Program-made: the position numbers and the translations under genes | The notes under the pieces: model-generated | Seen by the model: only the letters and a program-made list of their open reading frames with translations | Told to the model about the DNA's origin: nothing | Databases searched by the model: none | From: Phlebotomus papatasi | Lineage: Eukaryota; Arthropoda; Insecta; Diptera; Psychodidae | DNA length: 64,000 nt | NCBI RefSeq assembly: GCF_024763615.1 | Contig: NC_077223.1 | Span: forward strand, 6,944,001 to 7,008,000 | Direction: 5' to 3' | Shown: positions 1 through 10,942 of the stretch, piece by piece | Layout of the letters: each line of letters opens with the position of its first letter | Position numbering within the stretch: position 1 is the stretch's first letter

Positions 1-48
1 GTCCGTCTGAGGGCTTGAGTTTTTTTCCCTTTTCGAATTTCGAAGTCT

Positions 49-211
49 TACCATTCACAAGTAGAGTATGAAAAATTCAAAATTCGAACATCTATTTGAA
101 AAGCCAAAAAAGAGACATTCTTATTTCTGGATAATTCCGCAAGGTGGCTGAAGTACATCTAGTTCGAATTTCGAAGTGCTCAAGTACCAAAATGTGTAAA
201 TCATCACTGTG
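49..211 (-). repeat. Family I fragment at the window edge
   Basis: This stretch matches the reverse complement of the right arm of the complete I element at 28041-28782, including the words AATTCCGCAAGGTGGCTGA and TTCGAATTTCGAAGTGCTCA. The element terminus is not seen, so the copy is cut by the left edge of the window or truncated. No coding capacity is visible. Confidence 0.75.
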
Positions 212-697
212 TTGTGAGGATAAACACAAAGCAAGAACATTTACTGCTCCTGTTCCATTATAATCACTCCATTTTCAATGACTAGGGTAAGGGCTCATAA
301 TTTTGGACAGTTTTTAAATTTGGACATTTTGAGGATAAAATTGGACACTACAAATAAATTGATTAAAATTACTGTCTACTGTTGATTCGTTTTCTATCCA
401 TTTTCTTTCATAAATTCCTATAAATTCAGATAGAGATCCTCAATTTAATTTTTGCATATTGTATTATTTATGATTTTCTCTAAATGCATTGTAAATTTGT
501 ATATGTCAGATTGAACTCAGGGATGTCAAACGATTTTTTTCGTAATTCATACATTCTTCTCCTTGAGCTTTTGTTATGCTTCTTCTTCTTATGTATACTT
601 TGCTAACATTTCTTTCTCGTTATATGGTTACAATAAGTAGGTTTTCTTTTGCGAATGTAAATGTTTTCTGTATTTTTTGTATGAAAGCTCGAGTGAA

Positions 698-713
698 AAT
701 AATAATAATAATA
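698..713. repeat. (AAT)n microsatellite
   Basis: A short run of AAT units inside family A copy 1. The two other A copies lack it, so it arose in this copy. Confidence 0.8.
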
Positions 714-1170
714 AGTATTATGGATTTTCATTCCCATATTTGATGAATAATGAATTTTATCTAAATCTTTGTTCTTTTTGGAAGATTTTAACACTAAATA
801 TGTTAAATTTTGAATATTATTTGAGTTAAAATTGCTTTGTTGAAAATTCAGTGTGAGCAATTGCTTACGAGAAATATGACAGATCTTCGTGTCTACTTCA
901 GTCTTATTTAGCTGTGATGAAGTACTAACAATGGTTCTTCGCTTTTTCTGAGTGATATTATTAAATATTCAGTGAATATTGTGTTGATTCACGTTAATGG
1001 TGATTTGTACATTTGACCTGAAGTAAGATTTGCCTTGTAAATTACGTTTTTCGTGTGAAAAATGGGTAATTTTCAAATAGATTCACCAGTTAGGTAATAC
1101 TCCTAATTTTGGACAGGTCTTTTTCTCTCGAAATTTCGTGAAATTTTAGCTTTTGTGATGACTATATTTA

Positions 1171-1299
1171 CCTGGAGAAACAAAAGAGCACCTTCTCTAC
1201 GAACAAGATGTAGTGAGAAAAGCCTTGAAAGGTTTCCGGAAAGGCCAGGGAATGCGCGAATCCGCGAGTACTTGGATTACCGGAGTCAACTCACTTTAA
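1171..1299 (+). pseudogene. Remnant of pogo-like transposase N-terminal psq helix-turn-helix (A copy 1)
   Basis: The frame from 1171 to a TAA at 1297-1299 reads through residues such as LLYEQDVVRKALKGFRKGQG, which looks like the first helices of a pipsqueak/CENP-B type DNA-binding domain (pattern: D..KAL...RKG.GMRESA). The usual continuation Y-GVP-KST is visible only in a neighbouring frame, so a frameshift separates the two halves. No DDE catalytic region follows. The other two A copies keep the same break, which suggests the family spread after its source gene died. The domain assignment is by eye. Confidence 0.55.
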
Positions 1300-1439
1300 T
1301 GAATGATATGGAAAGTTTCCGAACTTCTTGTCACATTCTACGGTTCCCTTACATGAACAGAAAGTGGATTTTGTAAGATTGGTTCTTAAAATGCAGCACA
1401 ATGGGCATCCTATTGAGGCGGATTAGCTGTCCAAATATA

Positions 1440-2600
1440 GGGGAAACTGGGGTACCACCAAACACTTTTGAAAGATGCGATTTTGACTGAATTTCCTAAG
1501 AAAACTGTGAATTTTAGAAAAATGTTGCTTACCCCATGTTGTAGCCTTGGGTATAGGCTGCATATTAATGTATACAAGGATGATGTGAAGCACTTCAATT
1601 TTCCGTAAAAAGGAAAATTGTATCACCATGCATTTTTCGCTTTTTTCCAACCACCCGGGGTACCAATAAACACTTTCTGGGGCACCAAAAAACACCTGTT
1701 TTTCTCACCCATTGAAGTTATTTTGGGCATTCACCACAACTCTTAATTATAAAGAATGTATTGAAAATGTAAGTAATTCTCAAAAAAGCACTGCAAAATT
1801 TAGAATTAGTGACCAAAATAGCAAAAAACTAAAGCACTGCACACCGAACATATTTGTCAATAGATTTTTCATCATTTTGACATCATTCGACTTCTGACTG
1901 GAAAGCAGCGCCACTAAAATCGTGGCAAACACTATACCTAAAGTTCAAATTTTACGCACTCTTCTTATTATTTGTAATAAAATCGAGGAATCATTCGTCA
2001 ATCCTTGATTAAAATCACTTAAGAATCATTAAGAATCATTTAATGCAAAATTGGGTTCTTGAAACTATATTTCTATTGAGTCTTGAATGAAAATCCCATG
2101 AATGGATATAAATTTCTGAAATCGAACAAAGAGGGAGATGAAGAGTAAGAAAGATAAGAGGAAAAATTTTGCCATTCAAGCTACGCTCGCGACATCTGCA
2201 ATTGTGAGAAATTTGCCTGTTTGTTGGTGCCCCAAACTCTGTTTTGTGATGGATTTTATATTCTTTTAAAAAAGTGTGAACATTAATTTCTTTAGTAGAT
2301 ACATAAATATTATCCCAAAACATGTAGGAAAGTACTAGTGTAGTGAAATTTGATGTAACTTATTTCAGTTTTATTTTCCAGGTAGATATATAAATGACTA
2401 AAATTATCAAAATCTCACAATTTTGCGAAAAAAGATTATTATTTCTGAACTACTTGAATTATGTGGATCATTCTTTCTCTGGACAAGCATCCCTATAGTA
2501 TCTATGATTTCATGTAAGTCTCATTCTCTGAAGTCTTATACCTATTGAAAAAATCGCAGTGTTTGGTGGTACCCCTGTTTGGTGGTGCCCCAGTTTCCCC
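1440..2600. mobile_element. Family B element nested in family A
   Basis: The 1161 bp insert begins GGGGAAACTGGGGTACCACC and ends with GGTGCCCCAGTTTCCCC, with TA at both sides (1438-1439 and 2601-2602). The uninterrupted A copies at 43764 and 47830 show the empty site (CTGTCCAAATTTACA), so the insertion and its TA duplication are read directly. Both ends also repeat TTTGGTGGTACC or its complement. I recognise no coding region. A second fragment of the same end lies at 62196-62290. Confidence 0.85.
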
Positions 2601-3107
2601 TACAGTCAAGGTGTCCAAATTTACAACCGAGGTGTCCAAAATTACAGTCATACTAATCTCTACAAATCAATTCATATTTAATCGTATTAAGACTAATTTT
2701 AGTAAAAACAAAGACGTTAAACAGATTGCCTAGTTTCTAAATAATTCTTTTGAAAAGAGAGTAACAAGTAATGTCAATTAATATTGAAAATATCGCACTT
2801 CAAACTTGGAACATCGATGCTTATAAGCAGACTGTCCAAAATTATGAGCCCTTACCGTAACTCTTTTCCCAGCTGTTTAGTGTGATATTTCATAAAATTT
2901 TTCCCAAGCTGTGCGAAAATTTAGTATGAAAATTCGAAAATGAGTTTGGATTCTTCAAACATTAACGGAATTTTGTGTAAATTAAGTTTCATTTACTTTT
3001 TATCCAAGTAACTATTGGAAAATCAAACCCTACTTATGTTTGCACCCAGTGTGTCTTGGAGTATCAGCGTTATTTGTCAGCTTTCTCCTAAATATTTTTC
3101 CTTTCAT

Positions 3108-3489
3108 TTAGCACTTTACTGTTCCCAACAACGAAAGTTCCCTGTTTGAACACCGTTCAGCAAAAAGCGTTCTGATCAGGGCTTGATCGAAAAAACGAAC
3201 GCGGTTCAAACAATAGTTCTCCATGGTGGCCACCACTTTATGAATATTTGGGAGGCCGCCACCGTCGCAGCATCTCGAACAGGGAACTCTATCGTTGCTG
3301 GGTTGTCAAGTGCTTCTTCATTATGCCCTTTTCCGCGTGTAGGATCTTGTCACGACTGTTTTTGCCAGTCCTCACTTTATTTGAATTCAAAACCACCAAA
3401 CAGTCGCGACAGAAACCAATACAAAGAAAAGTCGCTAAGAAATTGTTAAGTGCTAAGAAATGTTCATTTTTCATTGGAACAGCACCATA
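3108..3489. mobile_element. Family Q inverted-repeat element, copy 1
   Basis: The Q family is a near palindrome: AAGTGCTTCTGCATTATCGA, TTTTCTTTGTATTGGTTCC, CGACTGTTTT, a short variable spacer, then the same words reversed, and GTTCATTTTTCATTGG..AGCACCAT at the end. Here the left arm is split by a separate element at 3124-3302. Five other copies occur in the window. Confidence 0.75.
3124..3302. mobile_element. Short inverted-repeat element (HH) inside Q copy 1
   Basis: The ends are CCCAACAACGAAAGTTCCCT and the imperfect complement ending ATCGTTGCTGGG. The host Q sequence (TTTACTGTT / TCAAGTGCTTC) is interrupted exactly between these ends, compared with Q copies 2, 3 and 5. About 180 bp and no coding. 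The first bases CCCA resemble those of element W. Confidence 0.65.
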
Positions 3490-3636
3490 ATTCCTTCCCC
3501 AGTTCTTTGAGGAGTGACATATTTTTGTATTCCGCGATTTTTTTTATATAAAAGTTCGAAATCCGAAATTCTTTTTCGAATATGAACATAATTTTGAAAG
3601 GGAATGTATTCGCTGTTAGCCAGTAGTGGAAAAGAT

Positions 3637-3842
3637 GGTCAATGGTCACCCTAAGAGGAAAACACTTTTTTGTTCTTGCCCAGAGCTTTCGGTACCGATA
3701 TGAGCCTTCTTCAGTGGCTTGAAAAAGGCCCATATCGAGACTGAAAGCTCTGGACAAGAACAAAAAAGTGTTTTCCTCTTAGGTTGAACACTTTGTCACT
3801 GGCGGACACCAGATTCACTCCTTATCAAGAAAATCGCGCCAG
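3637..3842. mobile_element. Foldback hairpin family G, copy 1
   Basis: Arms of about 55 bp pair across 3650-3783: CTAAGAGGAAAACACTTTTT with its reverse complement, then the family core CCAGAGCTTTCGG and CTTCTTCAGTGG. The right side carries the outer block CACTGGCGGACACC and ends ATCGCGCCAG, as in copies at 14367 and 15556. No target duplication was certain. Confidence 0.7.
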
Positions 3843-3958
3843 TTCCCATTGTTAGATTGGTTAGATTACACAATTTTGAAAAATTGAAAACCATTTAACT
3901 GTTAGCTGAGACACTTTTGGAGCATCAAACTCCGGCTGTGAACACACTTATAACTTAT

Positions 3959-4098
3959 GGCCTCTGCACATTGGGAGCAATTTTCGTCAAAAATTGTTTT
4001 TTCGTTAAGGAAATCGTCTGCACTGTTGCAGGTGGAAACATTAAAATTTAATCAAAATTGCAGTTTTTGACGAAAATTGCTCCCAATGTGTAGAGGCC
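3959..4098. mobile_element. Family R MITE, copy 1
   Basis: A 140 bp element with 35 bp inverted ends: GGCCTCTGCACATTGGGAGC and, on the right, GCTCCCAATGTGTAGAGGCC. The end continues inward through TTTTCGTCAAAAA. A second, partly degraded copy ends at 29073. No clear target duplication. Confidence 0.75.
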
Positions 4099-5202
4099 TT
4101 TAGCAATCTCTTTCTTCTTGTTAAACAATTTCAGGAAAAAATAGGAATATTCAAAAATATTTGCTTCCATAAGTGAGGCATTAGAGCCATAGTGGGAATA
4201 GTATATCAATTGTTTCTATATCAAAGTTACAAGCTTTGAATTTCAAAGTCTTCAAAGTATTATTCAAAAAGAACAAAAGCCCCCTGAAAACTTTCTGCGC
4301 TTCGAAGTTCTCTATTTTCACGATTTCATCAGAGTATCAGATGTGGTTACTCATTCGTGCTATTCATATTACCTGACGATATGTCATATAAGAAAATGGG
4401 GGAAGTGTAATTTTGTGGGTGTGTAGAATATGCCTTTGACTGTGGATTCTTAATTAATACAAAACGCATATGTCGCAAAACTTTGACAACTGACTCGCAA
4501 TTTTCAGAGAAGAAATATTTCTTGAAGATTCTTCCTTAAATATTTGAGTGAGTGTTTTTCTTTTTCTATGAATAATTAAACATCATGTTGAAAGTTTAAC
4601 AATATCGTTCTTTCCACTGTCTTCTTCATACCACCTTCTCTTGGAATATTTAATTAAAATTATCTCACTTTTGCTGAGAAAAGTTGGCATATTTTTTTAA
4701 CTAGATTTTACCTTCTGAAAATAAATTTTGTTTTTCCTTTAACAAAATTTTAAAAATTATAATAAACTGCTAAGACCTGAGGAATAAAAATGTATAATAA
4801 ATTAAAGTAAATTCCAATAAATGCTTTCGCTCAAGAAAAAATTTACTTTTCAGGTATATAGCATCTAAGCTACGAGTTCGAACACTTGGCAATTCCTGGA
4901 ACGCTTTGCAACCCTTTTTTTAATATAGTCTTATATAATTCTAATATAAGTTATCAGAAGGTGTAATTCCAAAAGCAGTCTCATAGTAGTAAATTGTCTA
5001 ATTTTAAATTTATCTGTTTAGAACAATCTATTCCGATTTTTAATTTTTTTTTATTAAAATGCTGTTTTCACTATTTTCTTCTTAAGAACGCATGATTTAT
5101 GTTATAAAAAGGCATATAAATGGTCTTTAAAAATTTAAATTAGAAAAATACTGGAATAAAAATCATCCAATTATATAGGGTCTTAAGACAATCTATCCGA
5201 AA
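4099..5202. other. Gene-free AT-rich stretch
   Basis: No coding frame or paired termini recognised. At 4858-4915 there is a word string (TATAGCATCT, GAGTTCGA, CTGGAACGCTTTGC) shared with 57651-57702, so at least that part is an old dispersed repeat. Confidence 0.6.
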
Positions 5203-5892
5203 CTTACAAGATGGTGTGGTCGCCATTCTGATTTGACGTTTCTGCCCGCTATTTTGAATAACTGTCAAAACCTAAAACCTGTCCGATGCGTTGAAATTTT
5301 AGTATATTGTATCTGATGACAAGGCCTTTCAGAACATATATATATAATCGGACCTAAGTCAAGGAATTCTTTAGATACAGGGGCTCCAAGTTAAAAAGTT
5401 TGAGACTCTCATGATTACACAACTACGGGACGTTTCCATTATTGAAACCATTACAAAAAGGACAGCGCTATCGTGGTGATGAAGTTTAATAAACAAAATA
5501 AAAAAGAAGAAAAGTAATGTTTTTGCTTATAACAGCATTAATTGAAGATCTGAAAAACTGTTGTTGCACAAATAAGAAAATAAAAATAAAAATATAAAAT
5601 AAAAGTCTCAACCATTTTTAATGCTTACTGAGACATTTCGTTTAGGTCTCAAATATTCAAGATTAAAAATAAAGACCCCTAAGATGTGAATATTTCAAAA
5701 TTATATACTTTAAGTCTCTGTATCTGAGTAAATACTTGACGTAGACTGGAACATAGATACATTCTGAAAAGATCTTGATATCATATACAACATACTCAAC
5801 ATAAAAAAATCTGATGATGTTTAGGATTTAAAACTTATTCAAAATGGCGGACAAAAACGTCAAATGAAGATGACGATCGCGCTATCCTGTAG
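5203..5892. mobile_element. Element GG with roughly 70 bp terminal inverted repeats
   Basis: Left end CTTACAAGATGGTGTGGTCG and right end CGATCGCGCTATCCTGTAG pair, and pairing continues inward through TTTGACGTTT, CGCCATTTTGAATAA and CCTAAAAC. A second subterminal inverted block lies at about 5311-5400 and 5697-5790 (GTATCTGATGACAAGG, GATACAGGGGCTCC and complements). The interior is AT-rich with no coding frame. Superfamily unknown. Confidence 0.65.
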
Positions 5893-6000
5893 ATCTCATG
5901 CATCTTACTCTTAGATGTGAAGACTTTCATTGTTCTTTTCTATAAGAAATTGTTGATTTTTAAATATTTATCAAAAAGTACAAAGTCACCCGCACCTTAT

Positions 6001-6204
6001 GCCGGCTTCAGACTGGAGGTTTAGCCTAGTTCCCGGAGGTCTTAAAAATCTAAATAACGAGCAATTTTATTGATTTTTGAAAATCTAATGAATCATTTGC
6101 CCTTATAATCCAATCCTAAACAACAATTTTCTAAAAAATCGTGCCTGATCAGGAATTAGAGGAGCTAAGCCAGATTGATAAGTCTTAGGTCTGAAGCCCG
6201 TATT
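6001..6204. mobile_element. Family Z MITE, copy 1
   Basis: Starts GCCGGCTTCAGACTGGAGGT and ends with GTCTTAGGTCTGAAGCCCG. The interior holds AACGAGCAATTTTATTGATT and CTAAGCC words shared with copies at 12641-12840, 30668-30870 and about 55795-55880. About 200 bp and no coding. Confidence 0.65.
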
Positions 6205-7171
6205 ATCCCAAATGCAAACCTTTTTTCTTAATTTTTTTTAACATAATAAAATTTTATAAAATAAGTCCTTGTGGCACAAAATCCATTCACTAACAACTGA
6301 ATACAAGTCCCGTCTGAATAGGTAAGAGTGAATTATAGCCTGAATTAACCCCTATCTTGCATACCTTACTTTTAAGAAGCTTCCATGTAAAATACCCCTT
6401 ACCAAATATATGTGAGGGACATTGTTTTGCGTTCATGATGGTGAGTAGCGGAACTACGAAAATTATGTTGCCGGCTGTGTTGCTCAGCTGCCAGTGATAA
6501 GATGGACTATTGCCCAAAAGATTTTATCTGTTTTTAAAAAAATCACATGGATTCCCAGTGATTTCAGTGTCTTTTTTTTTAAATAATAATAAATGTGCGT
6601 GGGTGCGTTTCGTGTAGAGAAAAGTATCGTGATAACTATAAACAAATTTCCAACCTTAAAATACGTGTTTTTATTTCCTTTTGGTGGTATTTTTTAGCAG
6701 TCACTTTTTTTCACAATAGTTTTTGCTTTTCTAAAGTGTTAAATCGGTCATACTGGTTAAATAAAACATATCCCTATCTTTGTAGGGAAAGGTGAAATCG
6801 GGATGTGCAATTGACAGATTCATTCCACCGCCATTGATGTACGTGGCGAAATTCGGTTCTTAATTTGGGCCTACCACTCGGAACTTGCCGATGAGGGCTA
6901 AAAAAGTACCTAAAGCTGGGTGTTAATTATTAATTAATTAATTAATTAATTAATTAATTATTGTGAATTAAAAATAAACTATTATTAATTAATGGCTTAA
7001 CGCTGGGAACCCCCTTACCCTGTGTCAGACGGGGTAGTTTTACCCATTCACCCCTCTTCCTTAATTTTAGATATCCACTTTTAAAGGGTAAAGTTGAAAA
7101 TAGCGAAAAAAGTGCAAAATAACCCCCGGAGTGCAACAAAACTAATCATACTTTGTATTATATGTATGTAT
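6205..7171. other. Gene-free stretch
   Basis: No gene or paired termini were recognised; the only clear structure is the microsatellite at 6922-6961. Confidence 0.55.
6922..6961. repeat. (TTAA)n microsatellite
   Basis: About nine uninterrupted ATTA/TTAA units. Confidence 0.9.
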
Positions 7172-7712
7172 CTGGCGGAGTTCTATGTAGTCGCAGATCT
7201 TTCGGTGTTCACCAGATTCATCTTGTTCAGTAATAACCTTCCCGATTTGAGAGCTCTCTCTGGCTGAAGTTTTTTCTGTATCGATTCAAAGGTATATCCG
7301 AAAGAACTTACCTAAAAACCCGTTGGGAGTTCGAACGTTTAAACCGACGAGTTACACAAAAGTGAGCAAGTTCATCAAAATAGCATTTTCTTTAATCGAA
7401 CTGGAATCAAAACGTTCAACCATCTTGAAATTCCACAAAAAACCACTTTTCGTATCAAAAGTTGTTGACATTTTTGGCGAAAGAAGTGTCAAGCATACCG
7501 AAATTGGAAATGACAGAACATTCAGCACCAGCGCTAAAGCGTCAAGTACGTGAACTTGCACTTTAGGTTTCCGATAGAGTTTTGGCTTTGGAGTAGATTT
7601 GTCTCTTCGAAAGGTTATTACTGAACGGAGCCATTCGTTCTTTTCAAATCAAAAGACTTCGAATTTTTGCCAAAGCTTTCAACCCTTGGAATGAAGACCC
7701 ACACCATTTAGG
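7172..7712. mobile_element. Foldback family G, copy 9 (large-loop form)
   Basis: The left end CTGGCGGAGTTCTATGTAGT then CGCAGATCTTTCGGTGTTCA matches the right end of the G copy at 20011-20511. Arms pair through TTCAGTAATAACCTT (7231 on) and GGTTATTACTGAACGG (7613 on). The right part has CCATTCGTTCTTTTCAAATC and GCCAAAGCTTTCAACCCTTGG, again as at 20050. The interior matches a fragment at 25862-26030. Confidence 0.6.
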
Positions 7713-9333
7713 ACAGTATGAATCTAATGTCACCTTATAGTGGTTCACCTAAGATCCGAAATCTCTATCTCCAACTATTTAGCCTTTCGATCAAATAGTG
7801 ACATTCATTTCAATCTTTTATTTATCGAATTTGTAAAAAATATTATAAAACTTAATTAATTCAGTCAGATACAGTAATTAATAAGCAACAAGTTGAACTT
7901 ATGAAAGCACCTATTACCTTTTATAAGCGTAAGGGTATGGTTTGGTCGCATGAAGCATAGGAGGAGTAAATCTAAAAGCCCCCAATGCCCAGTGTCCAGC
8001 CCTTCCCAGGTGGGGTATGGATAAAAGCAAGTCCAAAACGATGCAATAACACTTTTCCTTGACTTCAAAGAACAAAATATTTGATTCCATGCTTTCAATC
8101 TAAATTCTTTGATGTGTGAGTTTCTCCTTGAACTAAGCTTTAAGATGGGGAATTTTAGATAAATGCACACTATTCTATTTCATTTCTCTCAAGAACTACA
8201 TATTCTGGTCAATGTTCAAATTGAATTCAATTGAAGATGAATGGGTAGAGGAATTCAAATACATGTTTTCTTGTTACAAAATATTCACATGGAACCAGAA
8301 ACCACTGTTTTCATGAAAATCCATTTATCAACTGTTGTTTAATATTTAGGTTTTATTGGCATCTTCCGTGGAATTGCATTTTTGGTTCATGATTTATTAA
8401 ATATATATTATATGGTGTTTCGTTCAAAATGAAATGTTACCAAAAATTTTCCCATATTTATTTACAATTCACAATGAACTGCACTAAAATGAAAATGTTC
8501 TGAAGGTAAGCTAAAAGTGATATGGATAGAATTGCATTTTCCAGAGACAATTTACAAAAGTCTTGGTTAGGAGATATCGATAAATTTCACAAAGTAAGTT
8601 TTATTTGATTCCGTACATCCCAGGGATAATAGTGAGATAAAGGAAAGAATGCAATTGAAGGTGTCAAATGGTGCAGGAGGAAATTGCATTTGTAACATAA
8701 GCTTTAAAACATGGTAAAAGGAGTAGAATTAGTATTATTTGTCGGTGAGAAGGTAAGGTAAACCCCGTGAAAGGTGGAAGGTGACGACGAATCAGTGATA
8801 TAAATTGAATGATTTTCCGCACTGTGAACTCAAATGGTGAGCAATGAAAATGTGCAAAACGTGACTCTGAAGTGAATTTTCACGCTCTATGCCCACACTC
8901 GACTTTCCGCGCCACCGGATTAATGATACCCTCATCCCCAATCCCCTACCATTCCAGTTGAGGTCGGCACTCATTAATATTCACTGGGCAGCACCATCAT
9001 CCCGAACCTCGGTACTGACTTCCTGATGTTATTTGTGGCCGGAAATTCAGGCGCCCACACACATCAATACCACCCACCAGATCTCTCTGGACAGATGACC
9101 AAATGTGACAATTCTGTGATGCGGCAGGATGTCAGAGGGTGGAAAAAGTGACACAGGAATAATCTGCAATTGATTGATTTTCGACTGCATTTAGTCGATG
9201 AAAAGCGAAAATCATACACACATTTGAGTTTGTTGTGAACTGAATCATCAGTCTTCTGATGAGATATTTAACACCAGTGTTTGTTCACTCAGATTGTTAC
9301 ACATCACCCATTTAAGCTATATTATACCGCATA
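7713..9333. other. Gene-free stretch
   Basis: No coding frame, paired termini or family match seen. Base composition is more even at 8760-9130 than nearby, and this part appears single-copy here; it could be host intronic or intergenic DNA. Confidence 0.5.
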
Positions 9334-9527
9334 GGGTAAGATGGGGTAATTTGGAATCATGTCTCATTTGGAACATTTGGGATTTCCTAACAGTTTTAGA
9401 TCGCAAAAGAAAAAAACAACGAAAAAGTATTAGTACTTCTTCTTGGTTTTTCTCTTTGACTATTTCAAGCAGTAAGAAACTATCAAAATTCCAAAATAGA
9501 CATCCTTCCAAATTACCCCATCTCACG
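9334..9527. mobile_element. Family L MITE, TA-flanked
   Basis: Left end GGGTAAGATGGGGTAATTTG preceded by TA (9332-9333); right end CAAATTACCCCATCTCACGC. About 194 bp. The right outer bases have drifted, so the second TA is lost. The terminus belongs to the TA|GGGTAA group. Confidence 0.75.
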
Positions 9528-9559
9528 CAGTTTACAAGGGAAGGGGGTGGGGTAGAAAA

Positions 9560-10023
9560 TAAAAAAAGAGACTATCCTAGATAATGTTGACTTATGGAGG
9601 GAAGGTCGTCGAACACCAGAAGTCGATATGTCATACCATTTAGCCTCTTGTCGTGTCACAAGCTTTGGAACAAATGATAAATAATTTTGAATTTTTTTTT
9701 TAAAGAAACATCAATTACGGGTATGGGTATTATACCGACTCATGACTGATGAAGTCCGATGTAGTCTGCTTGAAAATTCCATGATCTTTCAAAAAAATCC
9801 AAATTTCAGCAAATCTGTTGAAAAATAAGTCCTCAAAAGGGGGTTAAGCTTTGATCTTCGAAAACTCGATATCGAAATGGTTTTCGAACATAGGTGTACA
9901 AGAACAAAATAATCGCTTTGACTACCTCTGAAACATATTCGAAAATGAAAGAAATCGTAGGTGCCGTTTTCGAAATAAACCTAAAAAACATGGATATGGT
10001 GGAGAAGGAGGGGGGGAGAAAAT
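9560..10023 (+). repeat. Family N long repeat, copy 1
   Basis: Contains the N landmarks TTGACTTATGGAGGGAAGGT, AGAAGTCGATATGTCATACC, GTGTCACAAGCTTTGG, then TCGATATCGAAATGGTTTTC and AACATATTCGAAAATGAAAG. The order shows the end of one unit followed by the start of the next, as in 51663-53705, so N is organised as tandem units of roughly 350 bp. It is cut by M at 10024. Confidence 0.7.
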
Positions 10024-10344
10024 CCAGTGATAAGCCCAAATAAGCTTATGGTAGCGGAGATTCTATACAGGTGTCTTCGATTCGAAATGCGTGCAACTCG
10101 GGGTGATTGTAACTCGGAATGAAAGAAAAATTCGATGGTGATTTGAATTTCGGGGATAAAGAATCGCGACGAGTATACTGTACTCGGCGGCCAAAGTGTA
10201 TAAAATTAGCTCGACGCGACCCTTTACTTCCAAAATTCAATTCACAATACAATTTTCACGCGGCAAGGACCGCGAGTTGCACGCATTTCGAGGTCGCCTG
10301 TGAAAAATCTCAGCTACCATAAGCCTATATGGGCTTATCACTGG
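10024..10344. mobile_element. Family M MITE
   Basis: A 321 bp element with 38 bp ends: CCAGTGATAAGCCCAAATAA, GCTTATGGTAGCGGAGAT and their complements ending GGGCTTATCACTGG. Subterminal inverted words (AAATGCGTGCAACTCG) continue inward, and the interior is an imperfect palindrome around TACTGTACTCGGCGGCC. No target duplication is evident. Confidence 0.8.
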
Positions 10345-10433
10345 TCGTTTTATATTTTAAATATAGTCTAAGTGCAGAAGGCCAGCCAAAGAAAGAAAAG
10401 TTCATTGAAATCATTTAATAAATATTAGAGGTA

Positions 10434-10655
10434 AGGTAAAGTGCCTCCTCGTCTCGACCGGTAGATTTATTTATTCAATTTATTTATGTTTGTTATTATA
10501 TTTTGCAAATGATCTAACATTAATAGTTCAAATATTCTATGAATAATACAATCCAGTGACAAATTCATAGAAATTGACGAAATTGATCATCGAACATTCA
10601 AAAATTGACCCATCGGTCGAGTCGAAGAGCCCGATCGAGTGAGGGTACTTTACCT
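10434..10655. mobile_element. Element KK, TA-flanked MITE
   Basis: Left AGGTAAAGTGCCTCCTCGTC and right GAGTGAGGGTACTTTACCT, with TA outside each (10432-10433 and 10656-10657). A second inverted block TCTCGACCGGT / ATCGGTCGAGT follows. 222 bp, no coding. The end is a variant of the TA|GGGTAA group. Confidence 0.65.
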
Positions 10656-10942
10656 TAGAGTCCGGTTAATTTCGATATAGTAAGGGTCGGTCTACAGTGG
10701 GTTTGAGTAGGGACAAGTGGTAGCCATCGTTAGAACGACCTAAATCTCAGATATAATATAGACTAAAATTTCATCGAAATCGCTTCAGAAACACGGAAAA
10801 TATGGTCCGGTCAAGACATTTTTGGTTATAGCTCGGGTCAGAGAACGTCGAGGGAGGAGTGCGACCGATCGTTGGAAAGACCTCGACCTAAGCTACAACA
10901 TACCAAAATTGAAAGAAAAAGCATAATCTAGTTTTTGAAATA
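10656..10942. other. Unassigned repeat-like stretch split by E copy 1
   Basis: Wording such as TTTTTGGTTATAGCTCGGGTC and the continuation after E copy 1 (11818 on: TCGAAATCAAAATTTCGAAA) suggest one older unit broken by the E insertion at a TA. No gene seen. Confidence 0.4.

Larger units (their letters stand above)
285..2857. mobile_element. Family A TA-flanked element, copy 1, interrupted by family B
   Basis: The ends are inverted repeats, GGGTAAGGGCTCATAATTTT on the left and its near reverse complement ending CCCTTACCG on the right, flanked by TA on both sides (283-284 and 2858-2859). Two related copies lie at 42973-44032 and 47566-48633; both are about 1.06 kb and lack the insert. Copy 1 is longer because a family B element occupies 1440-2600. 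The interior carries a broken helix-turn-helix fragment at 1171-1299. A non-autonomous derivative of a pogo-like (Tc1/mariner group) transposon is the best reading. Confidence 0.85.
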
